A stretch of 64,000 nt of DNA, taken from Alphaproteobacteria bacterium casp-alpha6 (GTDB lineage Bacteria; Pseudomonadota; Alphaproteobacteria; Rhodobacterales; Rhodobacteraceae). Each line of letters starts with the position of its first letter. Position 1 is the stretch's first letter. The translations under genes were made by a program, and so were the position numbers. Of the stretch, positions 31,290 to 40,385 are shown piece after piece. The notes under the pieces were generated by a model. It worked only from the letters and a program-made list of their open reading frames with translations, was not told the DNA's origin and ran no database searches. The stretch covers positions 1-64,000 of the forward strand of contig LFER01000045.1 in assembly GCA_001510135.1 (NCBI GenBank). The letters run 5' to 3'.

Positions 31290-32030
31290 ATCGTTTATTT
31301 TTCGAAAATAAAGAATGTTACCCTGATTTTGGCCTTTGGTCTGACTGGGTGCAGCGCCTCTAATGATTTGGTCGAAAATGATCCTTTTGAAAAAATTAAT
31401 CGTCGGGTGCATAGTTTTAATTTGGTGTTGGATCGCAGTATTCTGAGGCCAGCTGCGCTGACCTATGTCTCTGTCGTAGATCAAGATATTCAAAACGTTG
31501 TGTCAAATGTATCAGATAATTTATCTACACCGGGGCATGTTGCCAATAATATTTTGCAGGGTGACTTGGAAAGTGCTGTTAAGAATTCGTTGAAATTTGT
31601 CATCAATTCGACAATTGGTCTAGGTGGAGTTGCAAAACCGGCCGAGCAATTTGGAATAAACGGTAAGGGCGGAGATTTTGGTCAAACTCTGCATGCTTGG
31701 GGCGTTCCGGAAGGTCCCTTTATTGTAATTCCAGCTTTTGGGCCATCTACAGGTCGGGATGCGGTGGGTATTCTTGGCGATCTTTCACTCGATCCAGTTG
31801 GTCCCTTGATGAGCGAACAGGCGCGCGTTTTTTCTTTTGGGATACGTGCTGCAGATGTGCTGGATAAACGGGGAAATTATTCCACGTCACTTGATTCGAT
31901 ACTTTACGGTAGCGCAGACAGTTATCAGCAGATGAAACTTATTTATTTACAAGCGCGCCGTTTTGAACTGGACGGCACGCAGGAGGACGATTATTTTGAT
32001 CCTTATGAGGAAATTTTTAACGAAAATTAA
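31290..32030 (+). CDS. mlaA: MlaA (VacJ)-family lipoprotein
   Basis: Outer-membrane lipoprotein of the Mla system, which moves phospholipids between membranes. Family segments are DPFEKINRRVHSFN, GVAKPAEQFG, GVPEGPFIVIPAFGPS and GRDAVG. The lipobox is LTGC. The first standard start in frame, TTG at 31329, would leave only 7 residues before the lipobox Cys. An ATC at 31290, six bases after AAGGGG, gives a normal signal peptide with basic residues and a hydrophobic core. I therefore place the start there, but it is a non-standard codon. mlaC follows immediately; no mlaFED genes lie in the window. Confidence 0.85.
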   Translation: MVYFSKIKNVTLILAFGLTGCSASNDLVENDPFEKINRRVHSFNLVLDRSILRPAALTYVSVVDQDIQNVVSNVSDNLSTPGHVANNILQGDLESAVKNSLKFVINSTIGLGGVAKPAEQFGINGKGGDFGQTLHAWGVPEGPFIVIPAFGPSTGRDAVGILGDLSLDPVGPLMSEQARVFSFGIRAADVLDKRGNYSTSLDSILYGSADSYQQMKLIYLQARRFELDGTQEDDYFDPYEEIFNEN

Positions 32031-32031
32031 A

Positions 32032-32616
32032 ATGAACAGGCGTGTTTTATTGGGGGCTCTTGGGGCCTATTTTGCGCTAGGTCAGACGGGTCATGCGATG
32101 ACTGCTGTTCAGGCTGAAACTTTGGTGACAAAAGTCGTTTCTGATATCAACAAGGTGATTGCGTCGGGCAAAAGCGATGCGGCGATGATCAAAGATTTTG
32201 AGAAAATTTTTGAAACATATTCGGATGTAGATACGATGGCACGTTATGCCCTTGGTCGGGATGGAAAAAAAGCAACCGGCGCCGAAATCAAACAGTTCAC
32301 GAACGTATTCAAACAATATGTCGCTAAAAAATATGGCTCGCGCTTCAGAGAGTTTATTGGCGGAAAAATAGAAGTGAAGTCTTCCCGTGAGGTGAAGAAA
32401 TTCTTTGAAGTAAAAACCAATGCAGTGATCAAAAACCAAGGGAATTTTGAAGTCATTTTCCTTGTGTCTGATCGATCGGGGCGCCCTTTGTTCTTTAATG
32501 TCTTTGTCGAAGGTCTGAACCTGTTGCTCACCGAACGAAGTGAAATAGGCGCGATATTGGACCGCAATAAAGGCGATATCGGAAGTCTCATACGCGACCT
32601 TGAAAAATCAGTTTGA
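32032..32616 (+). CDS. mlaC: MlaC-like phospholipid-binding protein
   Basis: Periplasmic Ttg2D/MlaC-family protein (about 195 residues) that shuttles lipid between the MlaA complex and the inner-membrane ABC transporter. Visible are a signal sequence (NRRVLLGALGAYFALGQTGHA), DVDTMARYALGRDGK and the central FKQYVAKKYGSRFREF. The ATG at 32032 directly follows the mlaA stop; an upstream ATG at 32005 would overlap mlaA. Neither has a strong ribosome-binding site. The 3' end overlaps the convergent PBP gene by 9 bases. Confidence 0.88.
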   Translation: MNRRVLLGALGAYFALGQTGHAMTAVQAETLVTKVVSDINKVIASGKSDAAMIKDFEKIFETYSDVDTMARYALGRDGKKATGAEIKQFTNVFKQYVAKKYGSRFREFIGGKIEVKSSREVKKFFEVKTNAVIKNQGNFEVIFLVSDRSGRPLFFNVFVEGLNLLLTERSEIGAILDRNKGDIGSLIRDLEKSV

Positions 32617-34761
32617 CCGGGGCTGGCCTAGAAGGCCACGCAAAAGGGTCTCAATTGGGTTTAGCTGCTGTGATTGATCTTTGCGCAGCTTTGACAGGCC
32701 TGAGCCAGCTGCGCTCGGGGCGGCTAAAGGAAGCGGCGGGGGGGAATTAACGCCATAGATGCCGAGCATAGTTTCACGCCAGATGTCGGCAGGTAATCCG
32801 CCGCCCGTGACCCCGTTAAGGGGTGTGTTATCGTCATATCCCATCCAGACGCCCGCGACATAGTCTGATGTAAAGCCAATGAACCACGCGTCTCTTGCAG
32901 CCTGAGTTGTGCCTGTTTTTGCGGCAATTTGCCAGCCTGTGATGGCAGCACGTTTTCCGGTTCCGTCTGTCACGGTTTTTGACATGACATACATCAGTTG
33001 TCGTGCGGCCTCTTCTTGGATGACGCGTTCGCCAATTCCGCCGCTTTTTCCCATTATTTCTGTGTCTTCGCCCAGAAGGCGCAATTCCAAAAGCCCGTAC
33101 GGTGTTACGGAAGACCCCCCATTTAATATGCCGGCATAGGCTCCGGTCATTTCAATCAATGTCGCTTCCGAAGCACCAAGTGCGATGGCAGGGCCTTGGG
33201 CCAAATCAGTGCTCAGCCCGAAACCGGCCGCCACAGCACGGACGTTTTCGCGTCCAACCGCTTCGGACAGGCGCACAGCTGGAATGTTCAAAGACTGGCT
33301 GAACGCTTCGGTCAGGGTGACGGGACCAAGGTATTCGCCGGTGTAATTCTTTGGACTCCATGGACCAGACCCCGGAATGGTGAGCGTCAGCGGGCTATCC
33401 TCCAAAATATCATTTGGCCCATAACCAAGATCAAGCGCGGTCGCATAAACAAAAGGCTTAAATGCAGAGCCGGTTTGGCGAAGTGCCTGAGTGGCGCGAT
33501 TGAATGCGCCCGCCACTTTGCTCTTGCGTCCCCCTACCATAGCCCGCACAGCACCATCGGCCGACATAACAACAATCGCGGCCTGCGCCTTTGATCCATC
33601 TTTAACGCGAGTGTCAAATACAGTCCTGAGCGCCTGTTCCGCGGCATTTTGGATAGACTGGTCCAATGTGGTCTTAATAATCACATCTTCAGTTGTGTTA
33701 TCAGTGAAAAAGGACGGTCCGGATTGCATGACCCAATCTGCAAAATATCCCCCCGCGCGCGCTTCGGCTGCATCGGAAAGTTCGGCAGGATTGTTTCGGG
33801 CAAAATCGGCTTCAGATTTAGAAATATAGTTTTGCTCTTCCATAAGGGCGATAATCATCCGCGCTCTATCGCGCGACCGATCGAGATTATTGGTCGGTGC
33901 GTAGCGCGTGGGGGCAACAAGCAGACCCGCCAACATTGCGGATTCCGCAACATTTACCTCAGCGGCAGATTTGCCGAAATAACGCTGAGCCGCGGCTTCA
34001 AATCCGCGCGCGCCTGCGCCCAGAAAAGTACGATTAATGTAAATCGTGAGGATTTCGTCCTTTGTATAGCGCGTTTCAAGGGCTATTGCGTAAACGGCTT
34101 CTTTGATTTTGCGCCAAAGTGATCCTTTTCGACAATCGGCTTCGTAGGCGGCTTCGTTCTCCCAGCGTTTTTTGTCATAGGGCACGCCGAGACATAAGAG
34201 CTTTGCGGTCTGTTGGGTTATCGTGGATCCGCCATGCCCCGAAAGGGCGCTGCGTCCTTCACTTAGATTGATGCGGATTGCGCTGGCGATACCACGCGGG
34301 CTGACACCAAAATGCCTGTAAAACCTTTTGTCCTCTGTCGCGATAATCGCGTTTTTAAGGGTTTGGGACACGCTATTTGCATCTGCGGCGCCCCCGAATT
34401 GTTCGCCGCGCCAAGCAAAGACCTCTCCGTTGCGATCCATCAATGTCACAGATCCGCGTGCGCGGCCATCAAGGAGAGTGGTGGCTTCAGGCAAATTGAT
34501 CGCAAAATATCCTACAGATGTCGCAAGAAATAAAAAGATCGCAAAGCCAACGCGCCAGAAAACAGACCACAAAAGCCCCAAAATGCCTTTGACCATCCAA
34601 GAGAAGGCTCTTGTGACGACATTACCGGATTTTTTGCGCGATTTTTGCCGTGATGCGCGCACTTTTCCTGAGCTTTTTGATGTCGAATGACCATTAGGTT
34701 TACGGGTACCATACCGATCATCGGCCACCAGTCTTGGGGATGATTTCTTTTTGCCTGCCAT
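32608..34761 (-). CDS. PBP1A-family bifunctional peptidoglycan synthase
   Basis: Class A penicillin-binding protein (717 residues) polymerising and cross-linking peptidoglycan. A basic Ser/Lys-rich N-terminus is followed by one transmembrane segment. The GT51 domain carries ATEDKRFYRHFG with the catalytic Glu and GGSTITQQTAK. The transpeptidase carries SAFK in RQTGSAFKPFVY, SQSLN (SxN) and KTGTTQ. A C-terminal Pro-rich linker follows. It sits opposite mlaC and divergent from glnK. Confidence 0.94.
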   Translation of the reverse strand: MAGKKKSSPRLVADDRYGTRKPNGHSTSKSSGKVRASRQKSRKKSGNVVTRAFSWMVKGILGLLWSVFWRVGFAIFLFLATSVGYFAINLPEATTLLDGRARGSVTLMDRNGEVFAWRGEQFGGAADANSVSQTLKNAIIATEDKRFYRHFGVSPRGIASAIRINLSEGRSALSGHGGSTITQQTAKLLCLGVPYDKKRWENEAAYEADCRKGSLWRKIKEAVYAIALETRYTKDEILTIYINRTFLGAGARGFEAAAQRYFGKSAAEVNVAESAMLAGLLVAPTRYAPTNNLDRSRDRARMIIALMEEQNYISKSEADFARNNPAELSDAAEARAGGYFADWVMQSGPSFFTDNTTEDVIIKTTLDQSIQNAAEQALRTVFDTRVKDGSKAQAAIVVMSADGAVRAMVGGRKSKVAGAFNRATQALRQTGSAFKPFVYATALDLGYGPNDILEDSPLTLTIPGSGPWSPKNYTGEYLGPVTLTEAFSQSLNIPAVRLSEAVGRENVRAVAAGFGLSTDLAQGPAIALGASEATLIEMTGAYAGILNGGSSVTPYGLLELRLLGEDTEIMGKSGGIGERVIQEEAARQLMYVMSKTVTDGTGKRAAITGWQIAAKTGTTQAARDAWFIGFTSDYVAGVWMGYDDNTPLNGVTGGGLPADIWRETMLGIYGVNSPPPLPLAAPSAAGSGLSKLRKDQSQQLNPIETLLRGLLGQPRSN

Positions 34762-34886
34762 ATTGCCCTTCTATGAGGCTTTATTGTCTTTGACGATAGA
34801 TACCCTGTTTTCTCTGATTTGTTTAGTCTCCAATTCAAAAAGATTAATTTCAAAAAATGATTAAAAAATAGTCATATGGATAATTT

Positions 34887-34904
34887 TGCGCAAAAAATAT
34901 GCAC
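34887..34904. promoter_or_regulatory. NtrC-like dyad upstream of glnK
   Basis: TGC-N11-GCA, reading TGCGCAAAAAATATGCA, matches the outer half-sites of the enteric NtrC consensus but not its inner bases. It lies 115-131 bases before the glnK start, a plausible enhancer position. Weak evidence. Confidence 0.3.
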
Positions 34905-34950
34905 AAATTGCAGTTTTTTCACGAATTCAAGCGTTTAAAGGCTGTGAACC

Positions 34951-34970
34951 GCGCCTTTTGGCGCTTTCTT
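34951..34970 (+). other. Hairpin in glnK leader
   Basis: GCGCC and GGCGC pair around a TTTT loop and are followed by TTTCTT, about 50 bases before the glnK start. The stem is short. It resembles a weak terminator or an attenuating leader hairpin. Confidence 0.35.
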
Positions 34971-35017
34971 TCCTGAGACATTCAAAAAGACTGTCGTCTT
35001 AACGAAAGGAAGCAAAC

Positions 35018-35356
35018 GTGAAACTTATCATTGCGACCATTAAGCCATTTAAGCTGGAAGAAGTGCGTGAAGCGCTGACCCAGATTGGTGTGCGCGGCAT
35101 GATGGTGACAGAAATCAAAGGATTCGGCGCGCAGTCCGGACATACGGAAATCTATCGCGGCGCCGAGTATTCGGTCAACTTTGTTCCCAAAGCTAAAATC
35201 GAAGTCGTTGTTGACGACGATCTGGCAGATCAAATCGTGGATACAATCACAAAGACAGCCCGCAGTGGAAAGATTGGGGATGGAAAGGTCTTTGTTCTCA
35301 ATGTGGAGCAGACCATCCGAGTGCGCACCGGCGAGACCGGTCCGGACGCTGTTTAA
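35018..35356 (+). CDS. glnK: PII nitrogen regulatory protein GlnK
   Basis: PII trimer subunit (112 residues) sensing 2-oxoglutarate, ATP and ADP and controlling AmtB and other nitrogen targets. The T-loop tyrosine for uridylylation is Y51 in GAEYSVNF, and the C-terminal GKIGDGKVFV and TGETG segments are intact. It begins with GTG, preceded by AAAGGA. Next to amtB, which is the usual glnK arrangement; hence glnK rather than glnB. Expression is expected to rise under nitrogen limitation. Confidence 0.95.
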   Translation: MKLIIATIKPFKLEEVREALTQIGVRGMMVTEIKGFGAQSGHTEIYRGAEYSVNFVPKAKIEVVVDDDLADQIVDTITKTARSGKIGDGKVFVLNVEQTIRVRTGETGPDAV

Positions 35357-35383
35357 ATTTTTAGTAATCAAAGGAAGTACGTT

Positions 35384-36715
35384 ATGAAGCGCGTAAAAAC
35401 TCTAACTTGGCTTGCTGCAGCAATGTTAATGCCAGCAGCCGGTTTTGCCCAAGAAGCGCCCGCTGCTGTCCCCACCGATATGGTGTGGATTATGAACACT
35501 TTGTTGTTCCTTATCGGCGGTTTCTTGGTCTTTTTCATGGCGAGCGGCTTTGCCATGCTCGAAGCAGGTCTTGTGCGATCAAAAAACGTCACCATGCAGT
35601 TGACCAAAAACATGGGGCTCTTCAGCCTTGCCTGCCTTGCGTATTACGTTGTCGGGTACAATCTGATGTACCCTCTCGGTACATGGGGGGTTGATAAAGT
35701 TCTGTCAGGCGTATGGGGCGTTGCCGTGATGGAAGGCGTAGGTGTCGCTGCCGATGGTGTGGATGATTATTCTTACGCGTCAACGGCTTCTGATTATTTC
35801 TTCCAACTGATGTTCTGTGCCGCCACCGCATCTATCGTATCCGGTGCATTGGCTGAGCGGATAAAGCTGTGGCCATTTTTGATTTTTACTGTGGTTTTGA
35901 CAGGGCTGATTTATCCTATCCAAGCAAGTTGGAAATGGGGTGGCGGTTTCTTGGACGAGGCCGGTTTCTTGGATTTTGCAGGATCCACAGTGGTGCATTC
36001 CGTTGGTGGATGGGCGGCCTTAACGGGTGCAATCATTTTGGGACCACGGATTGGCAAATATTCAAAGGATGGAAAAGTTAATCCGATACAGGGGTCTAAC
36101 CTTGCTCTGGCCACCCTAGGGACCTTCATATTGTGGCTTGGTTGGTTTGGCTTCAACGGTGGTTCGCAGCTTGCTATGGGATCCATCGGAGACATCGCTG
36201 ATGTGTCGCGAATTTTCGTCAATACCAATATGGCGGCGGCGGCCGGTGCGATTGTTGCGATGATCCTCACACAGGTCAGCTATGGAAAAGTCGATCTTAC
36301 CATGGTGCTGAACGGAGCATTGGCAGGACTTGTATCGATCACGGCAGAACCTTTGACACCAACACTTGGATGGTCTCTGATCATTGGGGGCATTGGTGGT
36401 GCGATTGTTGTCTATGGCGTTCCTTTGTTAGATAAACTGAAGATTGATGATGTCGTTGGTGCGATTCCTGTGCATCTTTTTGCAGGTATCTGGGGAACAT
36501 TGGCAGTTGTCTTAACAAATTCTGACGCGTCTTTGGGGACACAAATTTATTCAATCCTCGTGGTTGGAGTGTTCGTTGTTGTCACATCCGCCGTCGTTTG
36601 GCTTGTCCTTAAGGCGATTACGGGCATCAGGGTGTCAGAAGAGGATGAAATCAACGGGTTGGACATGTCGGAACTCGGTATGGATGCTTATCCAGACTTT
36701 TCCAAAAGCACCTAA
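35384..36715 (+). CDS. amtB: Ammonium transporter AmtB
   Basis: Inner-membrane ammonium channel of the Amt/Mep/Rh family (443 residues). An N-terminal signal (LTWLAAAMLMPAAGFA) precedes eleven predicted helices. Family segments are SGFAMLEAGLVR, FQLMFCAATASIVSGA and TLGTFILWLGWFGFNGGSQ. GlnK binds its cytoplasmic face to block flux when nitrogen is plentiful. Co-transcribed with glnK (27 bases apart), and followed by a strong terminator. Confidence 0.96.
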   Translation: MKRVKTLTWLAAAMLMPAAGFAQEAPAAVPTDMVWIMNTLLFLIGGFLVFFMASGFAMLEAGLVRSKNVTMQLTKNMGLFSLACLAYYVVGYNLMYPLGTWGVDKVLSGVWGVAVMEGVGVAADGVDDYSYASTASDYFFQLMFCAATASIVSGALAERIKLWPFLIFTVVLTGLIYPIQASWKWGGGFLDEAGFLDFAGSTVVHSVGGWAALTGAIILGPRIGKYSKDGKVNPIQGSNLALATLGTFILWLGWFGFNGGSQLAMGSIGDIADVSRIFVNTNMAAAAGAIVAMILTQVSYGKVDLTMVLNGALAGLVSITAEPLTPTLGWSLIIGGIGGAIVVYGVPLLDKLKIDDVVGAIPVHLFAGIWGTLAVVLTNSDASLGTQIYSILVVGVFVVVTSAVVWLVLKAITGIRVSEEDEINGLDMSELGMDAYPDFSKST

Positions 36716-36736
36716 TTCGTAAAATTGTAACAAATC

Positions 36737-36765
36737 AAGGTCCCCTTTTGGGGGCCTTTTTCGTT
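36737..36765 (+). terminator. Intrinsic terminator after amtB
   Basis: A 9-bp stem (AAGGTCCCC with GGGGGCCTT, one G-T pair) encloses a TTTT loop and is followed by TTTTTCGTTT. A strong rho-independent terminator ending the glnK-amtB operon. Confidence 0.92.
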
Positions 36766-36839
36766 TAATTTTTATAATTTGTTAGAAAAAAAATGTATTA
36801 GCTTGCGAGCAAGTCAAAGAAAGCGGACTTGGTGAGGCG

Positions 36840-37193
36840 ATGCAGAAAATTAAAGGTTGGTTAGTCGGAATTGATCAGGGAACCTTCGATTTATTCACCC
36901 ACTTTGAAAATGGAGGGGAAATGTGGGCCGGTACCGGAGAGCGTTCCATCCGCCAACGGGTGCATTTCACCGAACCCTTCGCACAACCGCCAACTGTTCA
37001 AACAAGCATATGTTTGTGGGATTTTGACACAGATTCGGGTCTGCGTTTGGACATATGGCCTGAGGAAATTGACACGACCGGCTTTAATTTAGTGTTTCGC
37101 ACATGGAGCGACACCCGTATTGCCCGCATCAGAGTTACCTGGCAAGCATTCGGGCAAGCAAGAGAAGAAGAAAAATCCCTTAAAAGTGCTTAA
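36840..37193 (+). CDS. H-type lectin domain protein
   Basis: Small 117-residue protein matching the H-type lectin (discoidin-II/HPA-like) beta-sandwich. It reads RQRVHFTEPFAQPPTVQTSI, then an aspartate-rich WDFDTDSGLRLD, then the conserved GFNLVFRTWSDTRIARIRVTWQAFG, where this family binds sugars such as GalNAc. There is no signal peptide. GGTGAGG lies just ahead of the ATG. It stands between the amtB terminator and the convergent prs gene, so it is its own transcription unit. Role in a bacterium is unknown. Confidence 0.82.
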   Translation: MQKIKGWLVGIDQGTFDLFTHFENGGEMWAGTGERSIRQRVHFTEPFAQPPTVQTSICLWDFDTDSGLRLDIWPEEIDTTGFNLVFRTWSDTRIARIRVTWQAFGQAREEEKSLKSA

Positions 37194-37196
37194 ACC

Positions 37197-38207
37197 TTAA
37201 TAATGGCCATCATAAATTGGCCCAAGTGTTTCCACATCAAACAGCGAGGATACAGATGTCCCATTCCAAATGTTCAATATTGCCTGTGCAAACATTGGCG
37301 CAGTTGGAACGATACGGATGTTTTTAGCGGACCGCACGTGTTCATTGGCTTCGATCGAGTCTGTTACTACCAGTGATTTCATAACTGAATTGCCGATCCG
37401 TTCTACAGCCGGTCCAGAAAGCACGCCATGGGTGATATAAGCATGAACCTCTGAGGCGCCATTTTCGACAAGCACTTCTGCAGCTTTACACAGCGTCCCA
37501 GCAGTATCCACAATATCGTCTACAATGATACATTTTTTGCCTGAAACGCTCCCGATGACGGTCATTTCTGCCACTTCGCCTGCTTTCTCGCGGCGTTTGT
37601 CTACGATTGCCAAGGGCGCGTTGAGGCGTTTTGCCAGCTCTCTGGCGCGTGCCACGCCGCCTACGTCTGGGGACACAACCATAATATCTTGCATATCATT
37701 TTTGAAGTGATGCTGAATGTCGATTGCAAAAATGGGAGAGGCATAAAGGTTATCGACAGGGATATCAAAAAACCCCTGAATTTGCGTGGCGTGTAAATCC
37801 ATTGTTAACACCCGTTCAATTCCCGCCTCAACAATCATATTGGCCACAAGTTTTGCGCTGATGGGGGTGCGTGCTTTTGAACGTCGATCCTGTCTTGCAT
37901 AGCCAAAATAGGGGATAACAGCAGTGATGCGACTGGCCGAAGACCGCCGGAGTGCGTCCGCCATAATCAGCAGTTCCATCAAATTGTCGTTTGCTGGATT
38001 GGATGTCGGTTGGATAATGAACATATCCTCACCACGTACGTTTTCATAGACTTCTACAAAAATCTCCTGATCGTTAAATCGCTCGACCCGAGCGTCAACA
38101 AGTCCGACGTGTAATCCGCGATGCAGGGACATCCTGCGCGAAATCGCCTTGGCAAGGGTCAGGTTTGCATTTCCGGCGATGAGCTTGGGTTCTTGAACGC
38201 TGGGCAT
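37197..38207 (-). CDS. prs: Ribose-phosphate pyrophosphokinase
   Basis: Makes PRPP from ribose-5-phosphate and ATP, feeding purine, pyrimidine, histidine and tryptophan synthesis. Class I signatures are present: [35 protein letters not shown] (ATP/allosteric loop), [22 protein letters not shown] and the PRPP loop [12 protein letters not shown]. At 336 residues it has a modest C-terminal extension. It converges with the lectin gene at a 3-base gap and diverges from the isomerase. Confidence 0.97.
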   Translation of the reverse strand: MPSVQEPKLIAGNANLTLAKAISRRMSLHRGLHVGLVDARVERFNDQEIFVEVYENVRGEDMFIIQPTSNPANDNLMELLIMADALRRSSASRITAVIPYFGYARQDRRSKARTPISAKLVANMIVEAGIERVLTMDLHATQIQGFFDIPVDNLYASPIFAIDIQHHFKNDMQDIMVVSPDVGGVARARELAKRLNAPLAIVDKRREKAGEVAEMTVIGSVSGKKCIIVDDIVDTAGTLCKAAEVLVENGASEVHAYITHGVLSGPAVERIGNSVMKSLVVTDSIEANEHVRSAKNIRIVPTAPMFAQAILNIWNGTSVSSLFDVETLGPIYDGHY

Positions 38208-38313
38208 TTAGTGTTTTGTCTCCAGATGGGGATGTAAAAGATTCGCGTGATTGACACCGCTTAACATGGCATTAGGGTTTTAATAAAGCGACCCTATCTT
38301 CCGGAGCAGAATT

Positions 38314-38913
38314 ATGTCCCATATTGATTATTATTTCTCCACCATTTCGCCTTTTTCCTATCTTGCAGGCAATAGATTGGAAATGATTGCAGCTAAACAC
38401 GGGGCGAGTATCGCGTATAAGCCCATGGATGTTATCGCTCTTTTTGCACGCACTGGGGGCGAAGCACCTGCAGAACGTCATCCTGCCCGGCAAGCCTACA
38501 GGTTGCAGGAACTCAGACGACAGTCAAAAAAGAACAAACTGGCACTGAACCTGAAGCCACAGTATTTTCCGACCAATGCGGCGCCTTCTTCTTATGCTGT
38601 CATTGCTGCACAAAGTGACGGCAGTGGTGATGTTGGGGCGCTGGTGCGGGCTTTGCTTGCCTCTTGCTGGGCAGAAGACAAAGACGTTGCACAGGATAGT
38701 GTGATCAAAAACTGTCTGATATCCGCGGGTTTTGACCCGACATTGGCCGATAGCGGCTTATTGGCGGGGGCGGAAACTTATGCCAAAAATCTGGAGGATG
38801 CTGTCAACAATGACGTTTTCGGTGCTCCGTTTTACGTTGTGGATGGTGCCGAGAATTTCTGGGGACAGGACCGACTTTCTGATCTTGATGCCTTTCTGGC
38901 AGGAGATCTCTAG
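38314..38913 (+). CDS. 2-hydroxychromene-2-carboxylate isomerase family (DsbA/GST-kappa fold)
   Basis: Glutathione-dependent isomerase-like protein (199 residues) of the NahD family. It opens with DYYFSTISPFSYLAGN, where a serine (SPFSYL) replaces the DsbA CxxC as expected for GST-kappa and HCCA isomerases. It ends with NDVFGAPFYVVDGAENFWGQDRL. The family is best known from naphthalene catabolism, but no other such gene is here. GGAG lies upstream of the ATG. The next gene overlaps its stop by one base. Confidence 0.88.
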   Translation: MSHIDYYFSTISPFSYLAGNRLEMIAAKHGASIAYKPMDVIALFARTGGEAPAERHPARQAYRLQELRRQSKKNKLALNLKPQYFPTNAAPSSYAVIAAQSDGSGDVGALVRALLASCWAEDKDVAQDSVIKNCLISAGFDPTLADSGLLAGAETYAKNLEDAVNNDVFGAPFYVVDGAENFWGQDRLSDLDAFLAGDL

Positions 38914-39728
38914 TGCCCATCGAAATGCGAGCTGACTTTCAAACCCATTGGACAACCTTTGGCGAGGGGGAAACAGATGTCTTACTGTTCCATTGCACGA
39001 TGGGGAGTGTTGGGGCATGGCGTGGGCTGACCCAGTGCCTTTCGGAGGGCTATCATTTTACGGCTTTTGATCTGCCCGGACATGGAAAATCCGGCGCGTT
39101 TACGGGCGAGCGTGATTTTCAGGATTTAAGCTCTGCGATGGGCCGAACATTTCTGGATCGTCCAATGCATCTGGTTGGACATTCCTTCGGGGGCAGCGTG
39201 GCCTTGCGTTTGGCACTGGAGGAGCCGGACAAAGTGTGCTCACTCGTGTTGATTGAACCTGTCATGATGAACCTCGCTTTTGCAGATGACCCTCAATTTA
39301 AGTTGGCATATGATGCGGACCATCGTGCTTATTTTGATGCCTTTATGGCAGGCGATCATGAAACTGCCGCAAGAGAATTTTCGCTGCTTTGGGGGGATGG
39401 GCGGGATTGGATGGATATTCCCGAATTTGCACGCACCCAAATGATTGATAAAATTCCAATGATTTATGCTGCAGATTCAAAAGTATATCGTGATGAATAT
39501 GGATTTTCCGAAGTGGGGCGGTTAAGCGGAATATCCGTTCCGGTCCTCTTGATGGAAGGTGGAGTAAGCCATTTTAGCGTGGCGCATATGAACGCAGCCC
39601 TTGAGCGGCGCCTGTCAAACAGCACGCGCAAAACCATCGAAGGGGCCGGTCATATGCTTCCGATTACCCATCCACAGGCCACCGCACAATCGATTGCCGA
39701 CTTTTGGGAAACTGCGCTTGGAGTGTAA
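38913..39728 (+). CDS. Alpha/beta hydrolase
   Basis: Hydrolase of the alpha/beta fold (271 residues) with nucleophile elbow GHSFGG and an HCTMGS oxyanion segment. The acid is likely near ISVPVLLMEGG, and GAGHMLPITHP carries the catalytic histidine. The start is a GTG at 38913 overlapping the isomerase stop (TAGTG); ATG 38925 is an alternative. The tight link to the isomerase suggests a shared small pathway, substrate unknown. Confidence 0.87.
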   Translation: MPIEMRADFQTHWTTFGEGETDVLLFHCTMGSVGAWRGLTQCLSEGYHFTAFDLPGHGKSGAFTGERDFQDLSSAMGRTFLDRPMHLVGHSFGGSVALRLALEEPDKVCSLVLIEPVMMNLAFADDPQFKLAYDADHRAYFDAFMAGDHETAAREFSLLWGDGRDWMDIPEFARTQMIDKIPMIYAADSKVYRDEYGFSEVGRLSGISVPVLLMEGGVSHFSVAHMNAALERRLSNSTRKTIEGAGHMLPITHPQATAQSIADFWETALGV

Positions 39729-39767
39729 CTTTCGGCAAAAGCCATTTTTCCGCTAATCGGGCTTGGT

Positions 39768-40385
39768 TTAACTTTTGGATCCGATTTTGGGCTCTGTCCC
39801 GTCAAGCAATCGGGTGATATTGGCGCGATGGCGCCAGAAAATCAAAATGCACAGCAATAGACACAGCCCGATTAGACTGTGCTGAGCAAAAACGATGCTC
39901 CACAAAACCGATGCCGCTGCGGCGAGCAGAGCAGAAAGGGAAGAGATGCGCTTTAAAATTGCGGTGACCAGCCAAGTTGCGCAGCACGCCATTCCGATCA
40001 GTGGGCTAAGCGCCAACATGACGCCAAGGAACGTCGCGACACCTTTGCCGCCCCGGAATTTTATCCAGACAGGATAGCAATGACCAAGCATGGCCGCCAG
40101 AGCTGTGATTTGCGCCGCGATTTCTCCCGAAAGAGACTGGGCAATAAGAACCGCGATCGCACCTTTTCCTCCGTCAAGGAGAAGCGTAAGTGCCGCTGCA
40201 ATTTTGTTCCCAGTTCTCAGAACATTCGTTGCGCCAATATTTCCTGACCCAATGGAGCGCAAATTTCCAAGCCCCATAAGTCTTGCTAAAATAAGCCCAA
40301 AAGGGACCGACCCAAGGCCGTATGCTACAAGTATCCAAATCAAAAAGCCTCCGGATGATAGATCCAGTTGAGGGAAAATGGTCAT
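39768..40385 (-). CDS. plsY: Glycerol-3-phosphate acyltransferase PlsY
   Basis: Integral membrane acyl-phosphate-dependent acyltransferase starting phospholipid synthesis. Family loops are visible: YGLGSVPFGLI, GSGNIGATNVLRTGNK, DGGKGA and WIKFRGGKGVAT. 205 residues, about five to seven helices. The start overlaps the pyrC-like stop (ATGA); it is the third gene of pyrB-pyrC'-plsY, a common alphaproteobacterial order. Confidence 0.95.
   Translation of the reverse strand: MTIFPQLDLSSGGFLIWILVAYGLGSVPFGLILARLMGLGNLRSIGSGNIGATNVLRTGNKIAAALTLLLDGGKGAIAVLIAQSLSGEIAAQITALAAMLGHCYPVWIKFRGGKGVATFLGVMLALSPLIGMACCATWLVTAILKRISSLSALLAAAASVLWSIVFAQHSLIGLCLLLCILIFWRHRANITRLLDGTEPKIGSKS

Noticed and set aside
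34898-34914. Sigma-54-like promoter (GCAC…TTGC) before glnK
   Set aside because: Spacing between the -24-like and -12-like elements is about two bases too short, and GG is absent at -24.
39734-39750. GGCAAAAGCC hairpin with T run after the alpha/beta hydrolase
   Set aside because: Only a 3-bp stem; too weak to call a terminator.
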